Positions 53,575 through 63,337 of a stretch of DNA of 64,000 bases are shown here, in pieces. The stretch covers positions 647,097 to 711,096 of the forward strand of contig NZ_FNGG01000002.1 in assembly GCF_900102915.1 (NCBI RefSeq), read 5' to 3'. The notes beneath the pieces are model-generated. The model saw nothing but the letters and a program-made list of their open reading frames with translations. It searched no databases and was not told where the DNA came from. Every line of letters starts with the position of its first letter. The first letter of the stretch is position 1. The translations under genes and the position numbers were made by a program. Source of the DNA: Salinimicrobium catena (GTDB taxonomy: Bacteria; Bacteroidota; Bacteroidia; Flavobacteriales; Flavobacteriaceae).

Positions 53575-55143
53575 TTACTTGGCGATGTTCACCGCACGGG
53601 TTTCCCTTATCACGGTAACCTTTACCTGCCCGGGATAGGTCATATCTGTCTGGATCTTTTGAGAGATCTCAAAGGACAGGTTAGAAGCCTTGTCATCGCT
53701 TACTTTTTCACTTTCCACGATCACACGCAACTCTCTACCCGCCTGGATAGCGTAAGCTTTCTTCACTCCGTTAAAGCCGAAGGCGATATCTTCAAGATCC
53801 TTTAAGCGCTGAATGTAAGAATCCAGCACCTGGCGTCTTGCCCCTGGTCTTGCCCCGCTTATCGCGTCACAAACCTGCACAATAGGAGACAACAGGGAGT
53901 TCATTTCTATCTCATCGTGGTGAGCTCCAATCGCGTTACACACATCGGGTTTCTCACCATATTTTTCGGCCCACTGCATACCAAGGATAGCGTGAGGCAC
54001 TTCGGTTTCAGAATCAGGCACTTTCCCGATATCGTGAAGCAGTCCGGCACGTTTTGCCAGTTTTGGGTTCAATCCCAGTTCAGCTGCCATCACGCCACAC
54101 AATTTGGCCACTTCGCGCGAGTGCTGCAACAGGTTTTGTCCGTAAGAAGAACGGTATTTCATTCTACCCACTATCCTGATCAATTCAGGGTGCAGGCCGT
54201 GAATACCAAGATCAATAACTGTTCTCTTTCCTACTTCAATGATCTCTTCCTCGATCTGCTTGGTGGTCTTTTTCACCACTTCCTCGATCCTTGCCGGGTG
54301 TATTCTTCCGTCGGTAACCAGCTTGTGAAGTGACAACCTTGCCACCTCTCTTCTTACTGAATCAAAACAAGAAAGAATAATGGCCTCGGGAGTATCATCT
54401 ACGATGATCTCTACCCCGGTCGCAGCTTCGATCGCCCGGATGTTACGACCTTCCCTACCAATGATACGTCCTTTAACGTCATCGCTTTCAAGGTTGAAGA
54501 CAGACACACAGTTGTCAATGGCCTCTTCTGTTCCTATTCTCTGGATGGTGTTGATAATGATCTTTTTGGCCTCCTGTTGTGCGGTAAGCTTGGCTTCTTC
54601 GATGGTATCCTGTACCAGCGCCATGGCATCGGCTTTTGCGGTGTCTTTCAAGGATTCTACCAGTTGAGCCTTGGCTTCTTCGGCTGAAAGTCCGGAGATC
54701 ACCTCTAACTGCTGCACCTGGTTGTTGTGCATTTTGTCTACCTCTTCCTGTTTCTTTTCAAGGACCTCGTTGCGGTGATCATAGTCGGCGATCTTGCTTT
54801 CAAGCTCCTTGTTCAGGTTCTTGTTCTTAGCCAGTTCGCTGGATACCTGTGATTCTTTATCCCTGACCCTTTTTTCGGCATCAGCGATCTTCTTATCGCG
54901 TGCCAGGATCACCTTTTCATGCTCAGACTTAAGCTCTATAAACTTTTCTTTTGCCTGCAGGATCTTATCCTTTTTGATCCCTTCGGCCTCCTGTTTGGCT
55001 TCCTTAAGGATACCTGCAGCAGATTTCTTCGCTCTTTGAACGATCTTGGAAGCATTCTTCCTTTCCAGGAATTTTGCGATCCCATAGCCTATTGCCAGGC
55101 CTATGATCACAGATAAAATAATCGATATAGTCAGTGTTTCCAT
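53575..55143 (-). CDS. rny: Ribonuclease Y
   Basis: A 522-residue membrane-bound endoribonuclease starting mRNA decay. It has an N-terminal transmembrane helix (about 5-24), a long coiled coil (30-200), a KH domain with [17 protein letters not shown] (about 230-290), and an HD domain with [15 protein letters not shown] and [11 protein letters not shown]. Length and domain order match family norms. The 6S RNA lies directly upstream on the same strand. Confidence 0.96.
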   Translation of the reverse strand: METLTISIILSVIIGLAIGYGIAKFLERKNASKIVQRAKKSAAGILKEAKQEAEGIKKDKILQAKEKFIELKSEHEKVILARDKKIADAEKRVRDKESQVSSELAKNKNLNKELESKIADYDHRNEVLEKKQEEVDKMHNNQVQQLEVISGLSAEEAKAQLVESLKDTAKADAMALVQDTIEEAKLTAQQEAKKIIINTIQRIGTEEAIDNCVSVFNLESDDVKGRIIGREGRNIRAIEAATGVEIIVDDTPEAIILSCFDSVRREVARLSLHKLVTDGRIHPARIEEVVKKTTKQIEEEIIEVGKRTVIDLGIHGLHPELIRIVGRMKYRSSYGQNLLQHSREVAKLCGVMAAELGLNPKLAKRAGLLHDIGKVPDSETEVPHAILGMQWAEKYGEKPDVCNAIGAHHDEIEMNSLLSPIVQVCDAISGARPGARRQVLDSYIQRLKDLEDIAFGFNGVKKAYAIQAGRELRVIVESEKVSDDKASNLSFEISQKIQTDMTYPGQVKVTVIRETRAVNIAK

Positions 55144-55159
55144 TAGATAGTTTTATGTA

Positions 55160-55330
55160 AAAAAAAAGCCTGTATTAGTAGTGGTTTTGTATAAACTCTT
55201 TAAAATCACGTTTAGGGCTAACAAGCTGATCAAGAATCCGTTCAAAGACGGCCCGCTTTTACAACTTAAACTCACCCTTTTTAAAGAATTGGTGTTGAGT
55301 TTATCAAAAAAAATAACTAATACAGGCAGT
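55160..55330 (-). ncRNA. ssrS: 6S RNA
   Basis: On the minus strand a 12-bp perfect closing stem (GCCTGTATTAGT, complement of 55316-55327, with its partner at 55168-55179) brackets about 135 nt. It is followed by a T-run ending near 55160. Inside, GATAAACTC pairs with GAGTTTATaC, leaving asymmetric internal loops and a long central part that can form the bubble used by 6S RNA to mimic an open promoter. Its place right after zapA is the classic 6S location. The exact ends are estimates. Confidence 0.85.
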
Positions 55331-55361
55331 AACCTTTATTTCTTTTCAAATCAAAGAACAG

Positions 55362-55652
55362 CTAACCTAAATGCTTCTCAAGCAGGTCATTCAGAGCTTT
55401 CAATTTATCCTCAGCCAAATGTATCTCGCTGTCATTATCAATTGTTTTCTGCTCGGTCTGGGCTGCAAATTGTAGGGCACACATGGCCAGTACATCCTGC
55501 TTATCCCTAACGGCATAACTCTGTTCAAATTGCTTAATCATAGCTTCTATTTTCTTGGCAGCCTTGCGGAGACCTTCCTCCTGCTGCGGCTGAATGCTTA
55601 GGGGATAGACCCTGTCTGCAATAGAAAGCTTTATTTTAAGCTGATTTGACAT
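55362..55652 (-). CDS. zapA: Cell division protein ZapA
   Basis: A 96-residue ZapA, which bundles FtsZ filaments at the division site. The N-terminal globular part (IKLSIADRVYPLSIQPQQEE-like) precedes a C-terminal coiled coil. It starts 8 nt after the upstream coiled-coil gene, and the 6S RNA follows, probably released by processing or a separate promoter. Confidence 0.9.
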   Translation of the reverse strand: MSNQLKIKLSIADRVYPLSIQPQQEEGLRKAAKKIEAMIKQFEQSYAVRDKQDVLAMCALQFAAQTEQKTIDNDSEIHLAEDKLKALNDLLEKHLG

Positions 55653-55660
55653 TTATTGTT

Positions 55661-55951
55661 CTATTCAGAAAGTTGAACAATACATTGATCAATCTCCCTA
55701 ATCAAGCCATTGATTTTTAGCTTGGTTTCCTTTTTATAATCATTACTGCCAAGCAACGCATTAGCAGCTTTTAGAGTTTGTACCCGATTTTCAGAAGCCT
55801 GAAGGTCATTTTGTAATTGCTCTTTTTCCGCCCTCAGTTTCATCAGCTCTTCCTGCAAATCTTCTTGCTTCTGCTCCAGTTTCTTGTGGTTCTGAAGCAA
55901 CTTTGCAATCCTATTTTCAAGAACGCCAACTATTTCTGTTAAATCACTCAT
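55661..55951 (-). CDS. Coiled-coil protein, ZapB-like
   Basis: A 96-residue protein, mostly one coiled coil (residues 5-75) rich in Leu, Glu, Lys and Gln, ending INGLIREIDQCIVQLSE. Position directly upstream of zapA and size suggest a division-site partner like ZapB, but coiled coils give little sequence proof. The promoter is clear: TTG at 56007-56009 and TAACTTTG at 55979-55986. Confidence 0.75.
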   Translation of the reverse strand: MSDLTEIVGVLENRIAKLLQNHKKLEQKQEDLQEELMKLRAEKEQLQNDLQASENRVQTLKAANALLGSNDYKKETKLKINGLIREIDQCIVQLSE

Positions 55952-55978
55952 TAAAGCTATTCCTGCTGCTTACCAATA

Positions 55979-56009
55979 CAAAGTTAACATACCATCCGAA
56001 ATATCCCAA
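55979..56009 (-). promoter_or_regulatory. Promoter of the coiled-coil/zapA unit
   Basis: TTG (56007-56009) and TAACTTTG (55979-55986) on the minus strand, 20 nt apart, 27 nt before the start codon. Confidence 0.6.
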
Positions 56010-56136
56010 TATTTTGAAGTCTATTTTCCGGGCCGCATTAAAATAATTTTAACACCCTCAGAAATAACGGTTTAATTTTTGAAATGGGTTTTCTATCTTT
56101 AACCCGCTATAAAAAAGTAAAATTTTCCATCTTTCT

Positions 56137-57825
56137 ATGAGATCCGTCTTTACCGCTGTTTTTCTTGTTTTTTCATTTGTCTCAACCGCCCAGTATAATC
56201 TTCCCGAAGATTATTTTGATGACCCGTTGCAGGTACCCCTGGCTCTTGCGGGAACTTTTGGCGAGTTACGTTCCAATCACTTTCACAGCGGGCTTGACCT
56301 TAAGACCCAGCAAAGGGAAGGTTTACCCATACATTCTTCTGCGGAAGGCTTTATAAGCCGCATTAATATTTCTCATTACGGCTACGGAAAAGCCCTGTAC
56401 GTGCAACACCCAAATGGTTTTACAACTGTTTACGCGCACCTGAAGAATTTTTCTCCAAGAATAGAAAAGTACATCAAAGACCTACAGTATAAAAAGGAAA
56501 GTTACGAGATCGAAGTTTTTCCTTCGGCCGAAGAACTGCCGGTGGAACGTGGAGAGTTGATCGCCAGCAGCGGTAATACGGGGGGCAGCGGCGGCCCGCA
56601 CCTGCACTTCGAGATCCGCGATGAGCAGCAGCGGCCTATGAATCCGCTCATGTTCGGAATTGAGATCAAGGATACCCGCGCCCCTTTAGTTGACGGGTTC
56701 TACGTTTACCCGCAGGGAGAAGACGCGCACGTCAACGGTTCCGCAAAAAGACAGAAACTAAGACTCATTCCGCAAAATGACGGCTCCTATAAGACCGAGG
56801 AGATCAATGCCTGCGGCGATATTGGCTTTGGGGTTTCCACCATAGACCAGCAGGATGCCGCCTATAACCGTAATGGGGTCTTCAGAATAGAAGCCAGCGC
56901 TAATGGGGACAAGATCTTCCAGGCGAATTTTGAAAAGTTCTCCTTTGCCGAAACCCGGCATCTTAACCAACTTATCGACTACGGCTATTATACCGAAAAC
57001 AATCGCCGCATCCAGAAGCTTTTTATAGAACCTTCAAATCCTTTGAGCATCTACGGCCCGGTAAAAAATGAAGGATACCTTCATGTAAAGGACAGCCTTT
57101 CTTATGACTATGTAGTAAGGATCACTGACTTTTCAGGGAATGAGCGCATTGTGAGGGTACCTATAGAAGGAAAGTTTGCTGAAAATATTACCCCAAAAGA
57201 GGACAAATCCACACAATACTTTGTACCCGCCAATGAGCCTACTCTTTTTGAGGATAAAGGTATAGATGTTTACATTCCAAAGAACAGCCTGTATAAAGAC
57301 ACTCACCTTGACGTCACTTTTGAAGATGAAAAAATTAAACTTCATGAAGATATTATTCCCATTCACAGCAGTATCACCATTGGTTTTGATGTGAGCAAAT
57401 ATAAGCCCGAAGACCGCGAGCAGCTATTCATTGCCGAGCTGAACAAGTGGGGAAAACCGAATTACTCCACCACTTATAAAGATGGAGACAGATTCACTAC
57501 CAAAACCCGGACTTTTGGCACCTATACTTTAGCCAGCGACCTAAAAGCACCTACGGTTACACCTGTGAATTTCAGGGACGGGCAATGGATCTCCAATAAT
57601 AAGGATCTAAAAGTGAAGATCTCTGATGACCTTTCAGGGATAAAGAGCTATCGCGCAACAGTGAACGGAAAGTTCATCCTGATGGAATACGAATACAAGC
57701 AAAACCTCCTCACACATGATTTCTCTGACGGAGTGGTAAATGAGACCGAAAACCATCTGAAAATTGAAGTAGTTGATAATGTAGGAAATACCACTATATT
57801 TGAGAGTACCTTTTTCAGAAAATAA
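56137..57825 (+). CDS. M23-family metallopeptidase (LytM-like), secreted
   Basis: A 562-residue protein with a signal peptide (MRSVFTAVFLVFSFVSTA), an M23 domain at about 30-210 and a long beta-rich C-terminal part (about 215-562). The zinc ligands are present: H50 and D54 in HFHSGLD, and HLHFE near residue 164. M23 enzymes cleave peptidoglycan cross-bridges or stem peptides in the periplasm. The C-terminal part looks like Ig-type modules. It ends 6 nt before the TonB receptor gene, so the two are co-transcribed. Confidence 0.9.
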   Translation: MRSVFTAVFLVFSFVSTAQYNLPEDYFDDPLQVPLALAGTFGELRSNHFHSGLDLKTQQREGLPIHSSAEGFISRINISHYGYGKALYVQHPNGFTTVYAHLKNFSPRIEKYIKDLQYKKESYEIEVFPSAEELPVERGELIASSGNTGGSGGPHLHFEIRDEQQRPMNPLMFGIEIKDTRAPLVDGFYVYPQGEDAHVNGSAKRQKLRLIPQNDGSYKTEEINACGDIGFGVSTIDQQDAAYNRNGVFRIEASANGDKIFQANFEKFSFAETRHLNQLIDYGYYTENNRRIQKLFIEPSNPLSIYGPVKNEGYLHVKDSLSYDYVVRITDFSGNERIVRVPIEGKFAENITPKEDKSTQYFVPANEPTLFEDKGIDVYIPKNSLYKDTHLDVTFEDEKIKLHEDIIPIHSSITIGFDVSKYKPEDREQLFIAELNKWGKPNYSTTYKDGDRFTTKTRTFGTYTLASDLKAPTVTPVNFRDGQWISNNKDLKVKISDDLSGIKSYRATVNGKFILMEYEYKQNLLTHDFSDGVVNETENHLKIEVVDNVGNTTIFESTFFRK

Positions 57826-57831
57826 CCTCGG

Positions 57832-60294
57832 TTGAAAGCACCTCATTTATTCCTTTTTTGCGCCTTTCTCATTTGGAACAGTTCATTTTCCCAGGAAGCC
57901 GTGGTGAAGGGAATCATCCTGAATGAGGAGCAACACCCGGTTTCTTCCGCGAACATCAATGTTTCTGATGGTCGCGGTACCCAAACAAATTCCAGCGGGT
58001 TTTTTGAGGTGATCATTCCCGCTAACAAAGAAGTGGAGATCAGGATCTCCCATATAAACTACCGCAACTTTATTTTCAGGATCAGACTGGCCGAAGGCGA
58101 AACTTACGAGATCAATCCTGTACTTAAAACTTCCGTAGAACAGATCTCTGAAGTGACGCTTTCAACCCAAAAACAGGAACAGCTGCAGGGTTTAACGGTC
58201 ATTGACCCGGAAGTGATTAGGAAGATTCCCGGCGCCAATGCGGGAGTAGAAAACCTGCTCAAGACCCTGCCAGGTGTCAATTCCAATAACGAGCTCAGCA
58301 CCCAGTATTCGGTGCGGGGTGGGAGTTATGACGAAAACCTCGTCTATGTCAACGGTATCCAGGTTTACAGGCCATTCCTAATACGATCTGGTCAGCAGGA
58401 AGGATTAAGCTTTGTGAATCAGGACCTGGTGCGAAAAGTCTATTTTTCGGCAGGCGGATTTCAGGCAAAGTACGGCGATAAACTCTCTTCGGTGCTTGAC
58501 ATCACCTACAGAAGACCTGTAGGATTTGCCGCGTCCTTTGATGCCAGCCTTTTAGGCGGAAGCATCAGCCTGGAAGGAACTTCTGCAGACAAAAAATTCA
58601 CCGCTCTTGGAGGAATAAGATACAGAGACAACAGCCTTTTTGTAGAAGCAAAACAAACCGAAACCAATTTTCACCCGATTTTCGCCGATGCCCAGGCGAA
58701 CCTTACGTACAAGTTTTCAGACAAGCTGGAAGTGAGCTTCCTTGGAAATATTTCGCTGAACGATTACGATTACGAACCCACCACAAGACAGACCAATTTT
58801 GGCACTTTGCAGGACCCAAAGGCGCTGATCATCTATTACAACGGCCAGGAAGAGGACTCTTACCGCACCTGGTTTGGAGCTTTTAAAACCTCTTACCTGG
58901 TAAACCCTAATTTCACTACACATTTTACCCTTTCCACGTACAACACCCGTGAACAGGAATATTTTGATATAGTGGCAGCCTATAGGATGGGTGAGGTAAA
59001 TACAGACATTGGCGGGAATGACTTCGGAAAAGTGGAATACTCTGAAGGGATCGGCGGACAGCTCTCCCATGCCCGCAACAAACTGGACGCCTTTTTCGTT
59101 AACGCCGAACATACCGGAAACCTGCGACTGGACGCCCACCAGATAGATTACGGGATCACCTACACCCACGAGGACATCCGGGACAGAATAAGGGAGTATG
59201 AGATCGTGGATTCTGCCGGATTCTCATTAAGACCTCCCCTGCCCGATTTTAAAAATAATGAACCTTACGAACCTTTTGAAGCTCCGCTAGCACCATTCAC
59301 CTCCATCAGGTCATTCAATGAAACCCAGATCAACAGGATAAAAGCTTTTGTGCAGTGGAGCAAACGCAGTAACTGGGGCGCACATGAAGTGTGGTATAAT
59401 CTTGGTGTGCGAAGCCATTTTTGGGATCTTTCGGCTAAAGATGTTTCAGGATCAAATCAAATCGTAATTAGTCCCCGCGGCCAGTTTGCCATCAAACCCG
59501 ACTGGAATAAGGACATGATCTTCAGGTTAGCAGGAGGTGTCTACCATCAGCCGCCCTTTTATCGCGAACTCCGCGATCACAGTGGACAACTCAATCCGGA
59601 AGTTGAGGCGCAGCGTGCAATTCACCTCGTAATAGGTCATGATTACAGTTTCAAACTACTTTCAAGGCCATTTACCCTTACTTCGGAAGCCTACCTGAAA
59701 GAGATGGACAATGTCAACCCCTACACCCTTGAAAATGTGAGAATTCGTTATGCTGCCGAAAATAACGCCGAAGCCTTCGCTTATGGACTGGATCTTCGGC
59801 TTAACGGAGAATTCGTACCGGGCACAGAAAGCTGGCTGAGCTTTGGATATTTAAAAACAGAAGAAAATATTGACAACCGCGGCTATATTGCCCGCCCTAC
59901 AGACCAGCGTCTCAAGTTCGGCCTGCTTTTTCAGGATTACGTGCCCAAATTTCCAGATCTGAAGATGTATCTCAACCTGGTCTATAACACAGGATTACCG
60001 GGAGGCTCCCCCGCTTACGCCGATCCCTACCTCTATCAGACCCGCCTGCCCGATTATAGAAGAGCAGATCTCGGCCTTTCTTACCTGTTGAAAAGTGAAT
60101 ATTCCGAAGAAAATTCTGAACGATTAAAAGCTTTTAAAGAGATATCTGTAGGCTTTGAGATCTTCAACATTTTCGACACCCAAAACTCCATTACCAATAC
60201 CTTTGTGAGGGACGTTTACACAAAGACGCAGTATGCTGTACCTAATTACCTCAGTCCACGAGTATACAACCTAAAGATCGGGGTCAGGTTATGA
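57832..60294 (+). CDS. TonB-dependent receptor with CarboxypepD_reg-like domain
   Basis: An 820-residue outer-membrane receptor. It has a signal peptide (MKAPHLFLFCAFLIWNSSFS), a CarboxypepD_reg-like domain (about 22-100), a plug (about 115-225) with YSVRGGSYDENLVYVNGI, and a 22-strand-type barrel to the C-terminal aromatic-rich end. The only start giving this signal peptide is TTG at 57832, 6 nt after the M23 gene. No SusD partner follows, so it is more likely an ion, siderophore or peptide transporter than a glycan uptake pair; the ligand is unknown. Confidence 0.88.
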   Translation: MKAPHLFLFCAFLIWNSSFSQEAVVKGIILNEEQHPVSSANINVSDGRGTQTNSSGFFEVIIPANKEVEIRISHINYRNFIFRIRLAEGETYEINPVLKTSVEQISEVTLSTQKQEQLQGLTVIDPEVIRKIPGANAGVENLLKTLPGVNSNNELSTQYSVRGGSYDENLVYVNGIQVYRPFLIRSGQQEGLSFVNQDLVRKVYFSAGGFQAKYGDKLSSVLDITYRRPVGFAASFDASLLGGSISLEGTSADKKFTALGGIRYRDNSLFVEAKQTETNFHPIFADAQANLTYKFSDKLEVSFLGNISLNDYDYEPTTRQTNFGTLQDPKALIIYYNGQEEDSYRTWFGAFKTSYLVNPNFTTHFTLSTYNTREQEYFDIVAAYRMGEVNTDIGGNDFGKVEYSEGIGGQLSHARNKLDAFFVNAEHTGNLRLDAHQIDYGITYTHEDIRDRIREYEIVDSAGFSLRPPLPDFKNNEPYEPFEAPLAPFTSIRSFNETQINRIKAFVQWSKRSNWGAHEVWYNLGVRSHFWDLSAKDVSGSNQIVISPRGQFAIKPDWNKDMIFRLAGGVYHQPPFYRELRDHSGQLNPEVEAQRAIHLVIGHDYSFKLLSRPFTLTSEAYLKEMDNVNPYTLENVRIRYAAENNAEAFAYGLDLRLNGEFVPGTESWLSFGYLKTEENIDNRGYIARPTDQRLKFGLLFQDYVPKFPDLKMYLNLVYNTGLPGGSPAYADPYLYQTRLPDYRRADLGLSYLLKSEYSEENSERLKAFKEISVGFEIFNIFDTQNSITNTFVRDVYTKTQYAVPNYLSPRVYNLKIGVRL

Positions 60295-60326
60295 TCTAAA
60301 AAAGCTTCAGAAATATTAATTGGGCA

Positions 60327-61475
60327 TTATCCTTCGATGAAATCCTTCAGCACCTTCACCACGTAATCTACCTCTTCTTTAGTGTTGTACATGGAAAAAG
60401 AGAAACGTAAAGAAGGTTTTTTCAGGTCTTCTTCAGAAAGAAAAGCGTTTAGAACATGAGAACCTTTGTCGCTTCCGCTTTGACAGGCGCTGCCTTTTGA
60501 ACATGCAATGCCATTTAGGTCCAGCTGGAATAACAACATAAGGGCTTTTTCCTGGGAAACAGGCAGGCAAACATTGATCAGGGTATAAGTGCTGTGCTCA
60601 AAATCATCACACTCGCCATTGAATTTCACTCCGGGAATTTCCTTTTGAAGCTGATCGATGAAATATTTTTTCAGGTTACTGATATACTCCCGCTCCTCAT
60701 CAAGATGTTCATAGGCCAGTTTCAGGGACATTTCGAGCCCCACAATATTGTGGACAGATTCTGTTCCTGCACGAAAACCTCTTTCCTGCTCTCCTCCAAA
60801 GATCAAAGGCTGCAGTCCACTGTTCTTCCTTATGTAGGCAAAACCAACCCCTTTAGGGCCATGGAACTTATGGGCGCTGACCGCGGTAAAATCTACCGGA
60901 ATCTCAGAAAGATCCAGCTCATAATGCCCTACGGATTGAACGGTATCTGAATGAAAAAGCGCGTTGTGACTCCTGCACATCTCGCCTACTTTTTTGATAT
61001 CAAGAAGATTCCCCACTTCATTGTTGACATGCATCAGGCTTACCAGTGTTTTTTCATCTGAAGATGATAAAAGTTCCTCCAAATTCTCCAAATCTACCCT
61101 TCCGCAGTCATCCAGCTTCACATATTCGATCTCTGCATTATGCACTTCGTGAAGTTTGTTCAGGGTGTACAGAACGGCGTGATGTTCAATTTTGGAAGTG
61201 ATTATCCTTTTCACCCCAAGGTCCCTCACGGCACTGTTGAGAATAAGATTATCGGCCTCTGTCCCGCCACTGGTAAAAATGATCTCAGAAGCAGCGACAT
61301 ATAATATTTTCGCGACCGTTTTACGGGCCTGCTCAATAAGGGTCTTGGCCGAACGGCCATAGGCATGAGTTGAAGAAGGGTTTCCATATACCGTTTTCAT
61401 GACCTCGGCCATGCGGTTCACCACTTCCTCCCGCATTTGGGTAGTTGCGGCATTATCAAAGTAGACTTGTTTCAT
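60327..61475 (-). CDS. Cysteine desulfurase (NifS/IscS type)
   Basis: A 382-residue PLP enzyme that takes sulfur from cysteine for iron-sulfur clusters or thio-modified tRNA. The PLP lysine is in AVSAHKFHGPKG, and the active-site Cys in GIACSKGSACQSGS. The ATG at 61475 (KQVYFDNAATT) matches the family N-terminus. The frame continues open about 500 nt further upstream, but there it overlaps the divergent lipoprotein and has no family resemblance. No isc or suf genes are adjacent. Confidence 0.94.
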   Translation of the reverse strand: MKQVYFDNAATTQMREEVVNRMAEVMKTVYGNPSSTHAYGRSAKTLIEQARKTVAKILYVAASEIIFTSGGTEADNLILNSAVRDLGVKRIITSKIEHHAVLYTLNKLHEVHNAEIEYVKLDDCGRVDLENLEELLSSSDEKTLVSLMHVNNEVGNLLDIKKVGEMCRSHNALFHSDTVQSVGHYELDLSEIPVDFTAVSAHKFHGPKGVGFAYIRKNSGLQPLIFGGEQERGFRAGTESVHNIVGLEMSLKLAYEHLDEEREYISNLKKYFIDQLQKEIPGVKFNGECDDFEHSTYTLINVCLPVSQEKALMLLFQLDLNGIACSKGSACQSGSDKGSHVLNAFLSEEDLKKPSLRFSFSMYNTKEEVDYVVKVLKDFIEG

Positions 61476-61565
61476 GGAAAGCAAAAATAAGGGTTTTGAA
61501 ATAAATTCTGGGAAGACTCTGTTTAAATTATATATTACTTTTAATTTTGCTGAAAACCCGGAATA

Positions 61566-62504
61566 ATGAAAAGATCCTTTTACCTGTTTTTGACCACTTT
61601 GCTGTTTGTTTCCTGTGATGACGGGGATCTTATCGTGACCGACTTTAATTTTGAGAACAAACAACTTCAATGGTGCGGCGATACTGAAGACCAGGTGCTT
61701 TTCAACATCAACAATGACCAGGTGCACGAAGCCATCGCCTTCAGATTTAGCCTTGAAACCCCTACTCCCCAATTCTTTTCTACGGAAACCGGGGAAATGA
61801 CCATACCTTTGAATTCTGAAAACCAGGTGGTCTACAGGGTCTTTAACGGGGAAGTAGATGACTCTTATTTTTGCAACGCGATCCCTCCTGTTTCCCCGGG
61901 AGTGACCGAAGAATACCGCAGCACCAGCGGCGGGGAGATGATCATTACCACTACCCTGCAAAACGCTACAGATCATGACGGCGACGGGGTGCCTTCAGAA
62001 ACAGAAGGCATGGCCTCAGAACGGGATACTGACCAGGATGGGATTCCCGATTACCTGGATATAGATGATGACCAGGACAACATTCTTACCCGGGTAGAAA
62101 TAGCCGTGGAAGCCGATAATATGGTAGGCAGTTTCCCCGATTCAGATAATGACGGCACTCCGAACCACCTGGATGCCGACGATGACGATGACGGGGTACC
62201 AACGAGAAATGAGGATTGGAACATGAACAACAACCCTGCAGATGATCGTGATGACGCAGGGCTGCCATATTATCTGAATCCTGAGATCGTGGATTCTTTT
62301 GATGTGACCACGGTTCGCGAGAACGTGATCTCGCAAAGCTTCAGGTATCTTTTCACTGCGGAAAATCTCACTCTGCTCAAACAGGGTGGAGATGGAGAAC
62401 AAATAAGACTTGAAGATTTTGAACTGGGTTACTATGATTCTCCTGTAGAGCAGATCACCATTGATCCTTCTGAAGAAGAGGAGCAACCAGCAGAAGGTCA
62501 GTAA
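61566..62504 (+). CDS. Lipoprotein with thrombospondin type 3-like Ca-binding repeats
   Basis: A 312-residue lipoprotein with lipobox LLFVSC (Cys 17). The middle (about residues 137-230) has repeats of the calcium-binding pattern DxDxDGxxD: HDGDGVPSE, DTDQDGIPDY, DSDNDGTPNH and DADDDDDGVPT. The C-terminus is acidic. Such domains bind several Ca2+ ions and act as spacers or adhesion modules at the cell surface. It overlaps the convergent Smr gene by 7 nt. Confidence 0.82.
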   Translation: MKRSFYLFLTTLLFVSCDDGDLIVTDFNFENKQLQWCGDTEDQVLFNINNDQVHEAIAFRFSLETPTPQFFSTETGEMTIPLNSENQVVYRVFNGEVDDSYFCNAIPPVSPGVTEEYRSTSGGEMIITTTLQNATDHDGDGVPSETEGMASERDTDQDGIPDYLDIDDDQDNILTRVEIAVEADNMVGSFPDSDNDGTPNHLDADDDDDGVPTRNEDWNMNNNPADDRDDAGLPYYLNPEIVDSFDVTTVRENVISQSFRYLFTAENLTLLKQGGDGEQIRLEDFELGYYDSPVEQITIDPSEEEEQPAEGQ

Positions 62505-63037
62505 TTCTGAAAAATATAGACTTCGGTCGCACCCAGGCCGTATTTCTGGTAATCGGCATCATAATATTTCAGGTTCTCGTACCTGTTGAAAAGGGTTTCC
62601 AGTTCGGCTCTTAGGACGCCTTCGCCAACTCCGTGAATAAAAACCACTTTCTGAATACGCTTTTTCATGGCAAACTCCAGCTGACGTTTAGCTGTTTCCA
62701 CCTGCAGTGTTAGGATCTCAAAATTATTCATGCCGCCGCTCTTTGGAACCAGCTTATGGATGTGCAGATCCACTTCCATTGGTGGCAGATTGCGTTCTTT
62801 GGGTTTGACCCTTGCCGACCTCTTTTTCTTAAAAGATTCTTTTTGTTTAATGACTTCGGAAAGATCTTCAACGCCAACATCGGGAAAGTCCCCGTCGGTT
62901 TTAATAAGGTCCTTTTCAGGAAAACTCAGCACAAAACCTTCCTTGGTCCTTATCTCCACCTCTCCTCCATCCACAGAAAGCACTTTGCCCTCAAGGTCTT
63001 CGTCAAGCACTTCTACTTTATCCCCGGGTTTCAGCAT
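62498..63037 (-). CDS. Smr-domain protein with DUF2027-like N-terminus
   Basis: A 179-residue protein. An N-terminal SH3-like segment (about 1-55, GDKVEVLDEDLEGKVLSV) precedes a basic linker and a C-terminal Smr domain (about 85-179) with the VDLHIH and HGVGEGVLR motifs. Smr domains of this type are nucleases acting on RNA or branched DNA, as in MutS2. It is probably a stand-alone Smr nuclease; the substrate is unknown. It follows the small membrane protein gene by 3 nt. Confidence 0.85.
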   Translation of the reverse strand: MLKPGDKVEVLDEDLEGKVLSVDGGEVEIRTKEGFVLSFPEKDLIKTDGDFPDVGVEDLSEVIKQKESFKKKRSARVKPKERNLPPMEVDLHIHKLVPKSGGMNNFEILTLQVETAKRQLEFAMKKRIQKVVFIHGVGEGVLRAELETLFNRYENLKYYDADYQKYGLGATEVYIFQNY

Positions 63038-63040
63038 TAC

Positions 63041-63253
63041 CTAAATATTTTCATCAGATTCGTTCTCCTGCTTATGGTCATCTTTGGTATATACCCAGTG
63101 ATTTGTCGCGCGATAAAGGCCAAACATCAGCAGGATGATTCCCACAATTAGAATGTATACATTTTTCTCATCTCCAGAGATCTCGAACAGCAGCATGGCA
63201 CCCCCTAAAATGATGAAAAAAGTGTTGAGCACCTGAGAATTTATTTTTTTCAT
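63041..63253 (-). CDS. Small two-helix membrane protein (70 aa)
   Basis: A 70-residue protein with two hydrophobic helices (about 9-25 and 32-47) and a charged C-terminus. I recognise no family. The Smr gene follows after 3 nt, so they are probably translated from one mRNA. Confidence 0.65.
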   Translation of the reverse strand: MKKINSQVLNTFFIILGGAMLLFEISGDEKNVYILIVGIILLMFGLYRATNHWVYTKDDHKQENESDENI

Positions 63254-63337
63254 AATTATTTGTTTATCAGTGTTCTGTGAATTGAAAACTATAGTATCTT
63301 CATTTAAAATTACAGACCCGGGACAAATTTCGGCAAA

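Noticed and set aside
58800-58820. TTTTGGCAC inside the TonB receptor gene as a sigma-54 site
   Set aside because: Spacing to the following TTTGCA is too short and it lies within coding sequence.
61476-61976. Upstream extension of the cysteine desulfurase to about 549 residues
   Set aside because: The extra region overlaps the divergent lipoprotein, is low-complexity in style and has no family counterpart; KQVYFDNAATT is the normal start.
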